A DNA stretch of 64,000 bases from Perlabentimonas sp034003245 (GTDB taxonomy: Bacteria > Bacteroidota > Bacteroidia > Bacteroidales > Tenuifilaceae), in the NCBI GenBank assembly GCA_034003245.1, contig JAVEYY010000018.1:1-64000 (forward strand), in the 5' to 3' direction. The first letter of the stretch is position 1, and each line of letters starts with the position of its first letter. The position numbers were made by a program, and so were the translations under genes. Of the stretch, positions 1 through 9,418 are shown one piece after another. A model generated the notes under the pieces. The model was not told where the DNA came from. It saw only the letters and a list, made by a program, of their open reading frames with translations, and searched no databases.

Positions 1-268
1 TAAATTTGCTGCAACACTCGATAACCTGGGCGACAAGGTTACCAAGTGTAAGGTTCACCTTATTGCCTCAAACATTCAAACGGCCGAGGAGAAACAGTTC
101 CCCTCGTTCGAGGTGGAAACCTTTCCAAAGATGACCAGAACTGTAGAAGTTGAACTACCCCAAAGCGAACTAACACCTGGCCAGTACGCTATTGCCGTAA
201 TTGTAGATTATGGTTCAAGGTTTGCACTTGAGGGCGCCCAAATGGTTATTGATGTGAAAGCAGAGTAA
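1..268 (+). CDS. C-terminal end of an unidentified protein (5' truncated)
   Basis: The reading frame is open from base 2 to a TAA at 266-268 and encodes the last 88 residues of a protein that begins before the window. The visible part alternates short hydrophobic strands with polar turns, and includes a segment PGQYAIAVIVDYG followed by LEGAQMVIDV. This looks like the closing strands of an immunoglobulin-like domain. Bacteroidota PapD-like secreted proteins end in a similar way, but the fragment is too short to assign. It lies 93 bp upstream of the MORN-repeat gene on the same strand. A different beta-sandwich protein is equally possible. Confidence 0.6.
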   Translation, partial: KFAATLDNLGDKVTKCKVHLIASNIQTAEEKQFPSFEVETFPKMTRTVEVELPQSELTPGQYAIAVIVDYGSRFALEGAQMVIDVKAE

Positions 269-361
269 AAAAAAGCAATCAGGACGTAATTTTTAAGTAG
301 ATTTTTAAACCTATAGCTTTTTAAATGGACTCTATCAGGCTTAATCCATAATACGGCCCTA

Positions 362-1540
362 ATGATTGCACTCTCTAAACTATTAATACTTACAACCCTA
401 TTATCAATGGGGTTTTTCTCTTTTCCGCAGGTGGTAATAACCCAGGAAAAACTCTACCCTAATGGCGTATTGCAGGAGCAATATTCGGTTTACATCCAAA
501 ATGGCGATACCATTAGGCATGGAAACTACAAGTTTTTCTACCCCGAAGGCAAACCCATGCAGGAGGGATATTATATCGACAACCTACCCGATAGTATCTG
601 GACAAACTACTTCCGGAATGGATTTAGGAAAAGCATGTTTAGGTATAAGAAGGGTAAAAAGAGTGGTGAATTCAGGGTTTGGAACGATGATGGTACGCTT
701 TATCAGGAAGGTAAATACATCGACGATCAGCTAGAGGGGCGATTGCTAACTTACCATCCCAATGGGGTAATCGATTCCGACAGCGAGTACAAGAGCAATC
801 AGCTAAACGGCTTGTCAATGGCCTACTCACCCGAGGGGAATATACTTCTAAAAGCAAACTATGTGGATGGGGTACTTGTTGGCGATTTTGAGTCGTACCA
901 CCCAACGGGAGAGCTTAACTACAAAGGGAAACGCCTGGCAGGCGAGTATCACGATACGCTTTACGTGTACTACAAGAATGGCACCTTGCAGCGCAAGGCG
1001 TTTTATGATAAAGGAGTCCTTAAGGGGAGGGTTGTTGGATACTACGAGAGTGGAGCAGTTATGAACACCTCTTACTATATAGATGGGAAAATTGAGGGAG
1101 AGTACAAGGAGTTTTTTTCAAATGGATCGCTAGCCGAAACCGGATCATACTCTAACAATCAACGAAACGGCACTTGGATTAGCTACCTGCCCAATGGGCA
1201 GGTAAATAGCAGGGGCGATTTTTTGAACGGAAAATATAATGGATACTGGGTGGTTTACCATCCTACAGGTTTTTTAAAGCAAGCGGGAGCATACCACGAG
1301 GGGCGATCAACGGGCAGATGGATTTTCTACAACGAGCAGGGGGCTGCAAATCTCGATGGTTACTACGTGAACGGCAAAGCCGAAGGCTTTTGGACTGTAT
1401 TTTTTCCCGATGGCCGCCCTGCTGCCCGCATCTTCTTTCGGCACGGAAATCAGGTTGGCGCCGCCTGGGTATACCAGGTCGATGGGTCGGTAAAGCGCGA
1501 GATGAAGCTAAATGTGCTTCCTCCGGTAATCCGAAGATAA
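362..1540 (+). CDS. Secreted MORN/YwqK-type repeat protein
   Basis: The 392-residue protein starts with a hydrophobic signal segment (about residues 1-22, ending near SFPQ), so it should leave the cytoplasm. The rest is about 15 consecutive units of roughly 23 residues with the pattern Y.nG...G.w..Y.pnG, for example NGTWISYLPNG and NGYWVVYHPTG. These are MORN-type beta-hairpin repeats as in the YwqK family. In Bacteroidota such proteins are common and mostly uncharacterised; MORN repeats generally act as binding scaffolds. No catalytic domain is visible. The gene is followed at once by a hairpin terminator and faces gyrB. Family assignment is firm, function unknown. Confidence 0.85.
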   Translation: MIALSKLLILTTLLSMGFFSFPQVVITQEKLYPNGVLQEQYSVYIQNGDTIRHGNYKFFYPEGKPMQEGYYIDNLPDSIWTNYFRNGFRKSMFRYKKGKKSGEFRVWNDDGTLYQEGKYIDDQLEGRLLTYHPNGVIDSDSEYKSNQLNGLSMAYSPEGNILLKANYVDGVLVGDFESYHPTGELNYKGKRLAGEYHDTLYVYYKNGTLQRKAFYDKGVLKGRVVGYYESGAVMNTSYYIDGKIEGEYKEFFSNGSLAETGSYSNNQRNGTWISYLPNGQVNSRGDFLNGKYNGYWVVYHPTGFLKQAGAYHEGRSTGRWIFYNEQGAANLDGYYVNGKAEGFWTVFFPDGRPAARIFFRHGNQVGAAWVYQVDGSVKREMKLNVLPPVIRR

Positions 1541-1541
1541 G

Positions 1542-1567
1542 AAAAGCCACGTTTCCGTGGCTTTCTT
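1542..1567. terminator. Bidirectional hairpin terminator between the MORN gene and gyrB
   Basis: A 9-bp perfect stem, AAAGCCACG paired with CGTGGCTTT, encloses a TTTC loop. It has A-rich sequence on the left and TCTT on the right. It begins 2 bp after the MORN stop codon and ends next to the gyrB stop codon, so it can serve both convergent genes. Confidence 0.75.
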
Positions 1568-1568
1568 A

Positions 1569-3560
1569 CTAAATATCGATATTTGCATACTTTGCATGCT
1601 TCTCAATAAACTCACGGCGGGGAGGAACCTCATCGCCCATAAGCATTGAGAAGATTCTATCGGCCTCGGCAGCGCTCGAGATGGTTACCCTACGCAATAA
1701 TCGTGTCTCCGGATTCATGGTGGTATCCCAAAGTTGCTCTGCGTTCATCTCTCCCAAACCTTTATAACGCTGAATATGTACCGATCCCTCGCGACCTTTG
1801 CCCAGCTCATCAACAGCTCTGTTGCGCTCCTCCTCGGTCCAGCAATAACGTTCCTCTTTCCCTTTCTTCACTAAGTAAAGCGGTGGAGTTGCAATGTAAA
1901 GGTAACCCTCGTTGATAAGATCATTCATGTATCGGAAAAAGAAAGTCATAATCAGCGTGGCAATGTGGCTTCCATCCACATCGGCATCGGTCATAATTAC
2001 CACCTTGTGATACCTAATCTTTTCGAGGTTAAGCGCCTTGCTATCCTCAGCGGTTCCAATGCTCACACCTAGAGCGGTGAACATATTCTTAATCTCCTCG
2101 TTCTCGAAGATCTTATGCTGCATGGCCTTCTCCACGTTAAGAATCTTACCACGAAGAGGCATAATTGCCTGGAAGCGCCTATCGCGACCCTGCTTGGCAG
2201 TTCCACCTGCCGAGTCGCCCTCCACCAGGAACAGCTCAGTTTGCGCAGGATCTTTCTCGGAACAATCGGATAGCTTGCCTGGCAGGCCAGAACCAGAAAG
2301 GACTGTTTTACGCTGAACCAGCTCACGCGCCTTGCGGGCAGCATGACGAGCCTGAGCAGCAAGAATTACCTTTTGAACAATGGTTCGAGCATCTTTTGGA
2401 TTCTCCTCAAGGTAGTTGGTTAAAGCTTCGCTCACAGCCTGATCGACAGCCAAACTCACCTCGGAGTTACCTAACTTGGTTTTTGTTTGTCCCTCGAACT
2501 GTGGCTCGGCAACCTTAACGGAGATAATGGCAGTAAGACCCTCGCGAAAATCATCGCCGCTGATATCAAATTTCAGCTTTGACAGCATTCCCGACTCGTC
2601 GGCATACTTTTTCAGAGTTCGAGTTAAGGCCCGACGGAATCCAGTTAGGTGAGTTCCACCCTCAATGGTGTTGATATTGTTTACGTACGAATGAATATTT
2701 TCGGAGAAGGATGTATTGTACTGCATGGCAACCTCAACGGGCACCTCGTTCTTGTTCGATTCAATATGGATTGTGCTCTCGATCAGCGACTCACGATTGG
2801 CATCTAAAAGCTCTACGAACTCCTTTAAACCCTCTTCGGAGTAAAACTCCTCATAACGGAATTTTCCTCCATTACCATTCTCCTCGAGTTCACGCTTATC
2901 GCGGATACTTAGCCTTACACCCTTATTGAGGAAAGCTAGCTCGCGTAGTCGCGAAGCGAGTATTTCGAAACTGTACTCAGTTGACTGTGTGAAAATTGTA
3001 TCATCGGGCAAAAATGTGATTCGCGTCCCTGTCTTATCTGTTTCACCAACATGCTTAACCGGAAACTGAGGTATCCCTTTCTGATACTCTTGCATCCAAA
3101 CCTTTCCATCGCGGTAAACCTCGGCAACAAGTTTGTTGGAAAGAGCGTTAACACACGATACGCCAACCCCGTGCAACCCTCCTGAGACCTTGTATGATCC
3201 TTTATCGAATTTTCCGCCTGCATGGAGAACTGTCATTACCACCTCAAGGGCCGATTTTTTCTCCTTCTCGTGCATATCAACGGGAATACCACGGCCATCG
3301 TCGGTAACGGTAATAGAGCCATCCTCGTTTATTTCAACCTCTATTTTGGTACAGTAACCGGCCAAAGACTCGTCGATGGAGTTATCCACCACCTCGTATA
3401 CCAAGTGGTGTAACCCTCGCGATCCGGTATCACCAATATACATCGAAGGACGCTTGCGAACGGCATCGAGCCCTTCGAGCACCTGAATGCTTTCGGCTGA
3501 GTATTGTTTACCCTGCACCAGAGAACCACTTTCCAACTTCTCGTTTTCTAATTTATCCAT
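1569..3560 (-). CDS. gyrB: DNA gyrase subunit B
   Basis: This is the ATPase subunit of DNA gyrase, which with GyrA introduces negative supercoils. From the chosen start the protein has 663 residues. The N-terminal GHKL ATPase shows VDNSIDE, DDGRGIPV and GGLHGVG. The transducer domain follows, then the TOPRIM domain with EGDSAGG, PLRGKILNVEKA and the metal-binding DADVDGSHI. The C-terminus, with MNPETR and ADRIFSMLMGDEV, is the GyrB form rather than ParE. An in-frame TTG/ATG extension to 3596 exists, but the ATG at 3560 is preceded by AAGGAG at suitable spacing, so that start is preferred. A perfect hairpin and a TATCTTTG box lie upstream. Confidence 0.96.
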   Translation of the reverse strand: MDKLENEKLESGSLVQGKQYSAESIQVLEGLDAVRKRPSMYIGDTGSRGLHHLVYEVVDNSIDESLAGYCTKIEVEINEDGSITVTDDGRGIPVDMHEKEKKSALEVVMTVLHAGGKFDKGSYKVSGGLHGVGVSCVNALSNKLVAEVYRDGKVWMQEYQKGIPQFPVKHVGETDKTGTRITFLPDDTIFTQSTEYSFEILASRLRELAFLNKGVRLSIRDKRELEENGNGGKFRYEEFYSEEGLKEFVELLDANRESLIESTIHIESNKNEVPVEVAMQYNTSFSENIHSYVNNINTIEGGTHLTGFRRALTRTLKKYADESGMLSKLKFDISGDDFREGLTAIISVKVAEPQFEGQTKTKLGNSEVSLAVDQAVSEALTNYLEENPKDARTIVQKVILAAQARHAARKARELVQRKTVLSGSGLPGKLSDCSEKDPAQTELFLVEGDSAGGTAKQGRDRRFQAIMPLRGKILNVEKAMQHKIFENEEIKNMFTALGVSIGTAEDSKALNLEKIRYHKVVIMTDADVDGSHIATLIMTFFFRYMNDLINEGYLYIATPPLYLVKKGKEERYCWTEEERNRAVDELGKGREGSVHIQRYKGLGEMNAEQLWDTTMNPETRLLRRVTISSAAEADRIFSMLMGDEVPPRREFIEKHAKYANIDI

Positions 3561-3590
3561 AAGAACAATCTCCTTAAACCACAATAAATA

Positions 3591-3610
3591 AATCAACCAA
3601 AAGGTTGATT
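3591..3610 (-). promoter_or_regulatory. Perfect inverted repeat in the gyrB leader
   Basis: AATCAACC and GGTTGATT form an 8-bp perfect stem with a 4-base loop. The repeat lies 31 bp upstream of the gyrB ATG and downstream of the likely -7 box. It could be a protein operator or a leader hairpin. Its position is observed and its role is inferred. Confidence 0.45.
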
Positions 3611-3643
3611 ATCAATAATTTTATTTGCCTCAAAAAATACTTT

Positions 3644-3651
3644 CAAAGATA
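3644..3651 (-). promoter_or_regulatory. gyrB -7 promoter box
   Basis: On the minus strand this reads TATCTTTG, an exact match to the Bacteroidota consensus TAnnTTTG. It lies about 84 bp upstream of the gyrB start. No convincing -33 TTG was found at the usual spacing. Confidence 0.5.
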
Positions 3652-3767
3652 GCAAAAATTATTGGCAAAAGTCAGAATCTTAACGTTTTTTTTGGGTTTT
3701 TATCAACACCTTTACTCCCTGTATTTCTGATATTTACGCCACTCGTTAATTGGGAGATAGGCAATTA

Positions 3768-3796
3768 AAAATCCGCAGCTTTTCAGTGCGGATTTT
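3768..3796 (-). terminator. Intrinsic terminator of the beta-barrel gene
   Basis: AAAATCCGCA pairs with TGCGGATTTT over 10 bp around a 9-base loop. On the minus strand the stem runs into TTTT and AT-rich sequence. It lies 21 bp beyond the stop codon of the barrel gene. Confidence 0.8.
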
Positions 3797-3817
3797 AGCA
3801 TGATAAAACAAAAATTT

Positions 3818-5521
3818 CTAGAAGGCATAGGTTACCCCACCGCGCATATTAAACCGATGGGCAGGATATAAATACCATAGATGGTATCGGCTAGCTAAAA
3901 TATTGTTAAAGTTTAAATATGCTGAAATGCGCTTGTTCAGCCTGTACTCAACCCCCAAATTGAGATCCGTAACTCCATCAATCTCCAATATATCTCCATT
4001 CAGTGCTTGAACATTTCTCTTTCCCTCAAGGTAAAAAGCCGCATTTACAAGGATTTTATCCTTTATACTGTAGCTAAGTGTAGCCCTACCTAGGTAATTG
4101 GGCTTATGCCAAGCTGCATTAAGCTCATTCATTGTGTAAATATTATACTCGGCCTGAAGCGCCAGCTTTACCCTGCTGATTGGGGTAATGGTAAGTTCTC
4201 CCGCCAGGTTCTTATGGCGAATATTGTCGTAAACCACGTCGAAAGTATTCCCCAAAAACGAAAGGGTAGGATCCACTGTATTCACAAAGAAATATGCACT
4301 GTCGATAAGCGAAAAGCTACCCGATATATTGTATGAAACCCGAGCGCTCATATTGCCTTTTAACCCACCTTTGATAATAAGTTTATGGCTTGTATTGGCT
4401 ACATCGAGGCCTGGAAGTACCCAAGGGTTCTCGGCTAATATCTTGGAGTAATTATTATCCTCTAAGTATCCACTGAACTGAAAATAGGGTATCACATAAT
4501 TTCCAACAATATCGTATGACAGCTGGGCAATAGGGTAGAAATGGGTTTGAGTACCAAACTCGTTGATGCTAATAACCGCTGAAACTCCTGCTTGCGTTCG
4601 CCATTGCTTACCAAAAAGGCCAATCCAGGGCGATAATGAAAGTAGGGTCTGACTACTTTGAATATCATTTAAGGTATTGCCGTGGTGAATCACACTTAAG
4701 TTCCCTCCCACTTTCTCAATCTTAAAAAACTTGTCGAGATTTGAGGTTAGGGCAAAAGTATTCTGCTGGTTACTATATTTATCGGAGAAATTGACAAACT
4801 GGCCTCCCAACCTATAGTTTAGATGTGTAGAATCGCTGTGGGTTGAATAGTAGTTTACACCCACTTTAAATCGTTTCTGATTTTGTGGATCTACCTCGGC
4901 GGGAACTGGTAAAGCGGCAAGTGTAGTATCGTTGCCAAAGTATCTGTAACCAAAGTAAGAGTAGTCTAACCCACCATCGATGACCGATTTTTTGAAAATC
5001 CGCTTACCAAATGCGGAAATACCTATTCGATTAAAATCGGCATCCACCTTATCGCCATTGTCGAGTTTTACATTACCAAAAGAACCCTTGTACTTAAATG
5101 ATCCCCCATAGGAGTATTTCTCTGACCGCGTATTAGCTAAAAAAATCTCCGCCAGTGGCGATGAATAGTTTCCAAACCCAACCTTAGCGTAACCCCAGCT
5201 GGCACGGGTCAATGGCTCGGCAACCATTCGGGCTGGAGAAATGAAAGTAATGGGAAAATCAAGTGTTACTGGGCGCAATGTAAGGTTATACGCAAAGGTT
5301 GGAACAACCTTAATGGTATCCTCAACCTGTGGGAGCAAATTGAGTTTAAAAGCATCGGAGATACTTGGCTCATAGGGTCGAACTACCTGCACCTGTTTGG
5401 TTAGCTTATCGTCCTGCCCAAATCCAGAGAAACTGGCGGAAAGGATCAAAATGACTCCAAGTATTGGTATTCTTATTCGATTAATCATACCGGTTGTCTT
5501 ACTTAAAAGGTTTGCTGTCAT
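3818..5521 (-). CDS. Outer-membrane beta-barrel protein, TonB-receptor-like without plug
   Basis: The protein has 567 residues with an N-terminal signal segment (about 17-36, ending SFSGFGQ). A second ATG at 5488 would give a more typical signal peptide. A short conserved-looking segment, VVRPYEPSISDAFKL, is followed by some 450 residues of alternating amphipathic strands rich in Tyr/Asn/Gly and ending in a terminal aromatic (GGVTYAF). That is the signature of an outer-membrane barrel. No TonB box and no 150-residue plug domain is present, so although such proteins are often labelled TonB-dependent receptors, active transport is unlikely. It follows the long TPR gene by 28 bp in the same direction, suggesting a two-gene operon. 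Confidence 0.75.
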   Translation of the reverse strand: MTANLLSKTTGMINRIRIPILGVILILSASFSGFGQDDKLTKQVQVVRPYEPSISDAFKLNLLPQVEDTIKVVPTFAYNLTLRPVTLDFPITFISPARMVAEPLTRASWGYAKVGFGNYSSPLAEIFLANTRSEKYSYGGSFKYKGSFGNVKLDNGDKVDADFNRIGISAFGKRIFKKSVIDGGLDYSYFGYRYFGNDTTLAALPVPAEVDPQNQKRFKVGVNYYSTHSDSTHLNYRLGGQFVNFSDKYSNQQNTFALTSNLDKFFKIEKVGGNLSVIHHGNTLNDIQSSQTLLSLSPWIGLFGKQWRTQAGVSAVISINEFGTQTHFYPIAQLSYDIVGNYVIPYFQFSGYLEDNNYSKILAENPWVLPGLDVANTSHKLIIKGGLKGNMSARVSYNISGSFSLIDSAYFFVNTVDPTLSFLGNTFDVVYDNIRHKNLAGELTITPISRVKLALQAEYNIYTMNELNAAWHKPNYLGRATLSYSIKDKILVNAAFYLEGKRNVQALNGDILEIDGVTDLNLGVEYRLNKRISAYLNFNNILASRYHLWYLYPAHRFNMRGGVTYAF

Positions 5522-5549
5522 AATTTACTGGATTTCCAAAACCCATTGC

Positions 5550-8500
5550 TTACTGCCATTGTAGTTGAATAGTATCATTAGATGATCCTCGTTGCTTCTC
5601 CTTTTCGGTTTTTATGAGCTCTGTAAGCTGCTTTGAAGCCTGATCGATAACTCCATCATCTGGCACTGTGTAGCCATCTATCACACTCTGAAGTGTGGCC
5701 TTGGCCTGGAAAAAGTCGTTGCGTTTAGCATATATATCGGCAAGCACCATAAAACTTTTTGCCAACCAGTACTGATGGGGCGTATTCCTCTCGGCAAAAT
5801 TAAACACTTCGTTTTCGGCCTTTTCAAGATTTCCTGCATCAAAATAAATTCTAACCATGCGATACTTTGCCTCAGCCCCCTCTTGCGAGCGAAGATTTCC
5901 TGACACATTGGCAAACTCATCGAAAGCCTCCTTACTCCTATTTAGAGCAAGTAGTGATAGCGCTTTGGCAAATCGGGCTTCGCGCTCGAGTTCGGCAGGC
6001 AGCTTATCGGTTATAAGCACCTTATTGGTTGCATCAACAACCTCACTATGTCGGGATAAATGCTTGGCTGTGCGCATCATACCAACCCGGGCCTCGAGCA
6101 AACTCGACTTAAGATCGGCAAGCGTTTCGAGGAGTTTGTATACCTCGTAAGCATCGGCGTACTTCTGCTGCTGCATGTATATACTCGATGAAGCTAGCAA
6201 CGTTTGCTCGGTGAATGGATTCTTTTGCCGTTGGATAACCTGGTTGTATGAATCCAAAGCTTTATCAAAATTGCCATTTCGGTGGTGACAATCGGCAATG
6301 TAGAAATGGGCATTCAGCACAAAACTTCCACGGGGAAAATCATCTAAGTATTTTGACAGGTTTTGGATGGCTTTAGCGAAGTCGCCGCTCATGTACAATC
6401 GCTCGGCCGAGATGTACGAAAGGGAATCCTTTTCGGCCATGCTAACGCTGCCCAAGCTTCCTAAACGCGAAGCGTAGGTGAAGTACTCGTCAACGCTACC
6501 CTTATCAACATAGATATTCCTGATACCCACAAGAGCATTCTTTGCCTCGGGCGAACCAGGAAATTCTTCCACAACACGCTTGTAATAACGCATAGCATTG
6601 TTGGAGTCATCCTCGTTGTATGCAGCTATACCGAGTTGTACCAAAGCCCTAACAAAATATGAGCTGCCAGGAAAATCTTGCTGAATGCGAGCATAATACG
6701 TTATGGCCTCCTTAGGCTGATTAAGCGCCAAATATGTTTCGGCAAGCTCATAAAGCGCATCGTCGGTGTAGTTTGAATTTGGAAATCTGTTGATTAGCGA
6801 CAGCAACTCTTCTATCTTTTTCTGCGGACGATCAACTAAGCCAAACGCAATACCACGCTGCAGAATTGCGTAATCAACATCGAGGGCATTGGTGTTAATA
6901 GCGTTCTCGTAGTAATCGAGTGCAACCCAATACCTACGTTGAATGTAGTACGAGTCGGCAATTCGGTTGTATGCATCACCAAGAAAAACATCCTTATTCT
7001 TAAGCGCCATGGTGGTGTACTTACGGAACCAAACAATGGCATCGTCGTAGTTTTTGAGCTTAAAATGGGCGTAGCCCAGGTTGTAATGAGCCAGCTGATA
7101 CTCGGGCAGTCCAAATGCGCCTGATGTTAACAGGAATTGATCGTAATCACGGGCGGCTTTCTGGAAATCCTCGAGCCTATAGTACGACTCAGCCCTCCAG
7201 TAAAAGCTTAGCGCCATGAGTTTCTCACTAAACTCAGGGTATTTAAGCGAAAGGGTAAACTTTTCGATGGCCTCATCGAAGTTTAGATTCTGAAAAAGCT
7301 CAATCCCACGGAAAAAAGCAACCCGTTGATATGCTCTTCGGATTGAGGCATCCTTGTTGGTTATCTTATCCAGCGACTCCAGCGCCTCTCTGTAGTTCTT
7401 GGTATTGGTGTAAGCCAGAACAAGGTAGTTATACGCCTCATCGACCCTAGGACTATTGGGGAAAATATCGATATACGATCGAAACGCCTCTATGGCCTCG
7501 TTGAAAGGATTGTAGAGCGTTTCGTAGGTGATTTTTGCAAAATTAAAAAGTGCATCCTCCTTGATCGACATATCGAAATCGGCCTTGGATGCCATGGAAA
7601 AAGCTTGTCTTGCCTTAGCTTTCTGATTTAACTTCAGGTAACAATCGGCTAGGTGATAATATGCATTTTGACTAAGCGTGTCTTCCTCGGTGGGCACCCG
7701 CTCGAGGTATTTCACCGCATCCTCGAATCGAAAATTTCGGAAGTATATAAACCCAACCAGATAGTTATCCTCGCGGGTAAGCGAAGTGGTTTTCTCAATA
7801 AACTTTTCTATGAATGGAACAGCTTTATCGTACTGCCGAACTCTGTAGTACGATTCACCTATAAGGCGGGCAATCTCAGGTACACGTCGGGTATTTGCCG
7901 ATTCAAGAAGAGGTGGCGCATACTCGATAACCTTATTGTACTGTCGCTGCAAATAGTAAATCTGGGCTATATAGTAGGGCACAAGCGGAGCAAAGGTTTC
8001 GTCGGTGCTCAACTTCTCAAAACCCTTGAGGGCAGTGGCGTAATTTTTCTGATCGTAGGCAATATGCGAGTAGTAATAGGTTGCCGGAGCCGAGTACTTA
8101 TTCTTGGTATCCTTAATTTCGAATAATGCGCGACTTGCCAGATCGAAATTTCCCTGCATAAAATGGCTATAGCCCAGCTTAAAAAGATACTCCGCCTTTT
8201 GATCTGCATCTAAACCGTTTCGGTTAGTTTGCCCAAACCAGTATATTGCATCGCGGTATTTGCGCTCGCGGTAGCGAAGCTTAGCTAGTTCGAATATGCC
8301 AACATTAACCTTATGGTTATCGGGAAAGTTATTGATAAATGTGCGCATTAGATACTCTGCATCGCTATTGAAGAGTTCAACTGCGCAAAGTGCATTATAA
8401 AACTCGGCCTCGCCCTTTAAATGGAGTTCATGTGGACTGGCATACTTGGAGGCATGCTGAAAATGCTTTTGAGCCGAAACGTAATTACCCTTCTGGAAAA

Positions 8501-8624
8501 GATCAATTCCCTCACGGAGGTAACGATCGGGGTGAGTGTGATGAACAGACTCCTGAGTCATTGCCCCATAGCAAATTAGGCTAAAAACAACAAAGGCAAC
8601 TACTCTTACAGATTTTACAAGCAT
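5550..8624 (-). CDS. Periplasmic TPR-repeat protein (about 1024 residues)
   Basis: Starting at the ATG at 8624, the protein opens with a clean signal peptide (MLVKSVRVVAFVVFSLICYG, about 24 residues). A longer frame exists but puts charged residues in front of it. Essentially the whole mature protein is tandem tetratricopeptide repeats, with recurrent patterns such as A.y.lg..y...g.y..A and YDDAIVWFRKY. I estimate more than 20 repeats. TPR arrays of this kind bind protein partners. Those in Gram-negative periplasms (YbgF/BamD-like) often serve envelope assembly. The adjacent barrel gene downstream is a plausible partner. No enzymatic domain is visible. Confidence 0.85.
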   Translation of the reverse strand: MLVKSVRVVAFVVFSLICYGAMTQESVHHTHPDRYLREGIDLFQKGNYVSAQKHFQHASKYASPHELHLKGEAEFYNALCAVELFNSDAEYLMRTFINNFPDNHKVNVGIFELAKLRYRERKYRDAIYWFGQTNRNGLDADQKAEYLFKLGYSHFMQGNFDLASRALFEIKDTKNKYSAPATYYYSHIAYDQKNYATALKGFEKLSTDETFAPLVPYYIAQIYYLQRQYNKVIEYAPPLLESANTRRVPEIARLIGESYYRVRQYDKAVPFIEKFIEKTTSLTREDNYLVGFIYFRNFRFEDAVKYLERVPTEEDTLSQNAYYHLADCYLKLNQKAKARQAFSMASKADFDMSIKEDALFNFAKITYETLYNPFNEAIEAFRSYIDIFPNSPRVDEAYNYLVLAYTNTKNYREALESLDKITNKDASIRRAYQRVAFFRGIELFQNLNFDEAIEKFTLSLKYPEFSEKLMALSFYWRAESYYRLEDFQKAARDYDQFLLTSGAFGLPEYQLAHYNLGYAHFKLKNYDDAIVWFRKYTTMALKNKDVFLGDAYNRIADSYYIQRRYWVALDYYENAINTNALDVDYAILQRGIAFGLVDRPQKKIEELLSLINRFPNSNYTDDALYELAETYLALNQPKEAITYYARIQQDFPGSSYFVRALVQLGIAAYNEDDSNNAMRYYKRVVEEFPGSPEAKNALVGIRNIYVDKGSVDEYFTYASRLGSLGSVSMAEKDSLSYISAERLYMSGDFAKAIQNLSKYLDDFPRGSFVLNAHFYIADCHHRNGNFDKALDSYNQVIQRQKNPFTEQTLLASSSIYMQQQKYADAYEVYKLLETLADLKSSLLEARVGMMRTAKHLSRHSEVVDATNKVLITDKLPAELEREARFAKALSLLALNRSKEAFDEFANVSGNLRSQEGAEAKYRMVRIYFDAGNLEKAENEVFNFAERNTPHQYWLAKSFMVLADIYAKRNDFFQAKATLQSVIDGYTVPDDGVIDQASKQLTELIKTEKEKQRGSSNDTIQLQWQ

Positions 8625-8782
8625 AGTTCTTGGCTTAAATTTGGGGTAAAAATACAAATAATGCGACGAAGGCTAAACAATTTGCATTTAATATTTCAAC
8701 ATCAAACTGTTGATAACTCCGATTTATTGCGCATTTCGCGTTAAATTATCGTAAAGCCCTCAACCATTGGAGTGGTTTGTTG

Positions 8783-8816
8783 TTTGTTATTTCAAGTTTA
8801 GATTTTAATACTTTTG
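8783..8816 (+). promoter_or_regulatory. idi promoter
   Basis: TTTG at 8783-8786 and TACTTTTG at 8809-8816 are separated by 22 bp, a good fit to the Bacteroidota TTG...TAnnTTTG promoter. The -7 box lies 22 bp upstream of the idi ATG. Confidence 0.6.
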
Positions 8817-8838
8817 TATTCAACAAAAAAACAGAATT

Positions 8839-9378
8839 ATGAGTGGTTCAATAGCGCTTGTTGACAAACATGACAGAGTAATTGGTTACGGCGAGAAATA
8901 CGATGTTCATAAGGAAGGCTTGCTTCATCGTGCTTTCTCAATTTTTGTGTTTAACTCGGCAAATGAGCTAATGATTCATCAGCGCGCCCACGAGAAATAC
9001 CATTCGCCAGGTTTGTGGACAAACACTTGCTGCAGCCACCTGCCCAAGGGCAGTGAGATGGACCAGGCAATCCATGTACGCCTGTTGGACGAGATGGGAT
9101 TTGACACACCGCTTCACTTTGTGGAAAAATTTCACTACCGTATCGATTTCGACAATGGTTTAACAGAGAACGAGATAGACCACATATACATTGGCTTTTA
9201 CGAGGATAATCCTCACCCAAACTCCATTGAAGTTGCCAACTACAAGTTGATTACCATGCAGAATTTGAAAGAAGATATTGCCAAAAATCCCGATAATTAC
9301 ACCTACTGGCTTAAGCATATTATGGCACACCATTACCAGCAGATTTTAGATGCAGTTGAGAGTTTACGGGTTAAATAG
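8839..9378 (+). CDS. idi: Isopentenyl-diphosphate delta-isomerase, type I
   Basis: This enzyme interconverts isopentenyl diphosphate and dimethylallyl diphosphate, the first committed isoprenoid building blocks. The 179-residue protein is full length for the type I (Nudix-fold) family. Visible hallmarks are metal-ligand histidines in VHKEGLLHRAFS (H24, H30), the catalytic cysteine in WTNTCCSH (probably C65), the Nudix-like helix RLLDEMGFD, and the acidic pair ENE (E110, E112). It is a single gene with its own promoter, divergent from the TPR gene. Type II Idi is unrelated and excluded. Confidence 0.95.
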   Translation: MSGSIALVDKHDRVIGYGEKYDVHKEGLLHRAFSIFVFNSANELMIHQRAHEKYHSPGLWTNTCCSHLPKGSEMDQAIHVRLLDEMGFDTPLHFVEKFHYRIDFDNGLTENEIDHIYIGFYEDNPHPNSIEVANYKLITMQNLKEDIAKNPDNYTYWLKHIMAHHYQQILDAVESLRVK

Positions 9379-9418
9379 GGATTGAAGGATTGAATGAGTG
9401 AATGAGTGATTAGTGTTG

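Noticed and set aside
3818..5521. True TonB-dependent nutrient receptor
   Set aside because: No TonB box and no plug domain are visible, so only barrel similarity is claimed.
7653..8126. 157-codon open frame on the plus strand
   Set aside because: It lies entirely inside the TPR gene on the opposite strand and has no family motifs; the TPR frame is clearly the real one.
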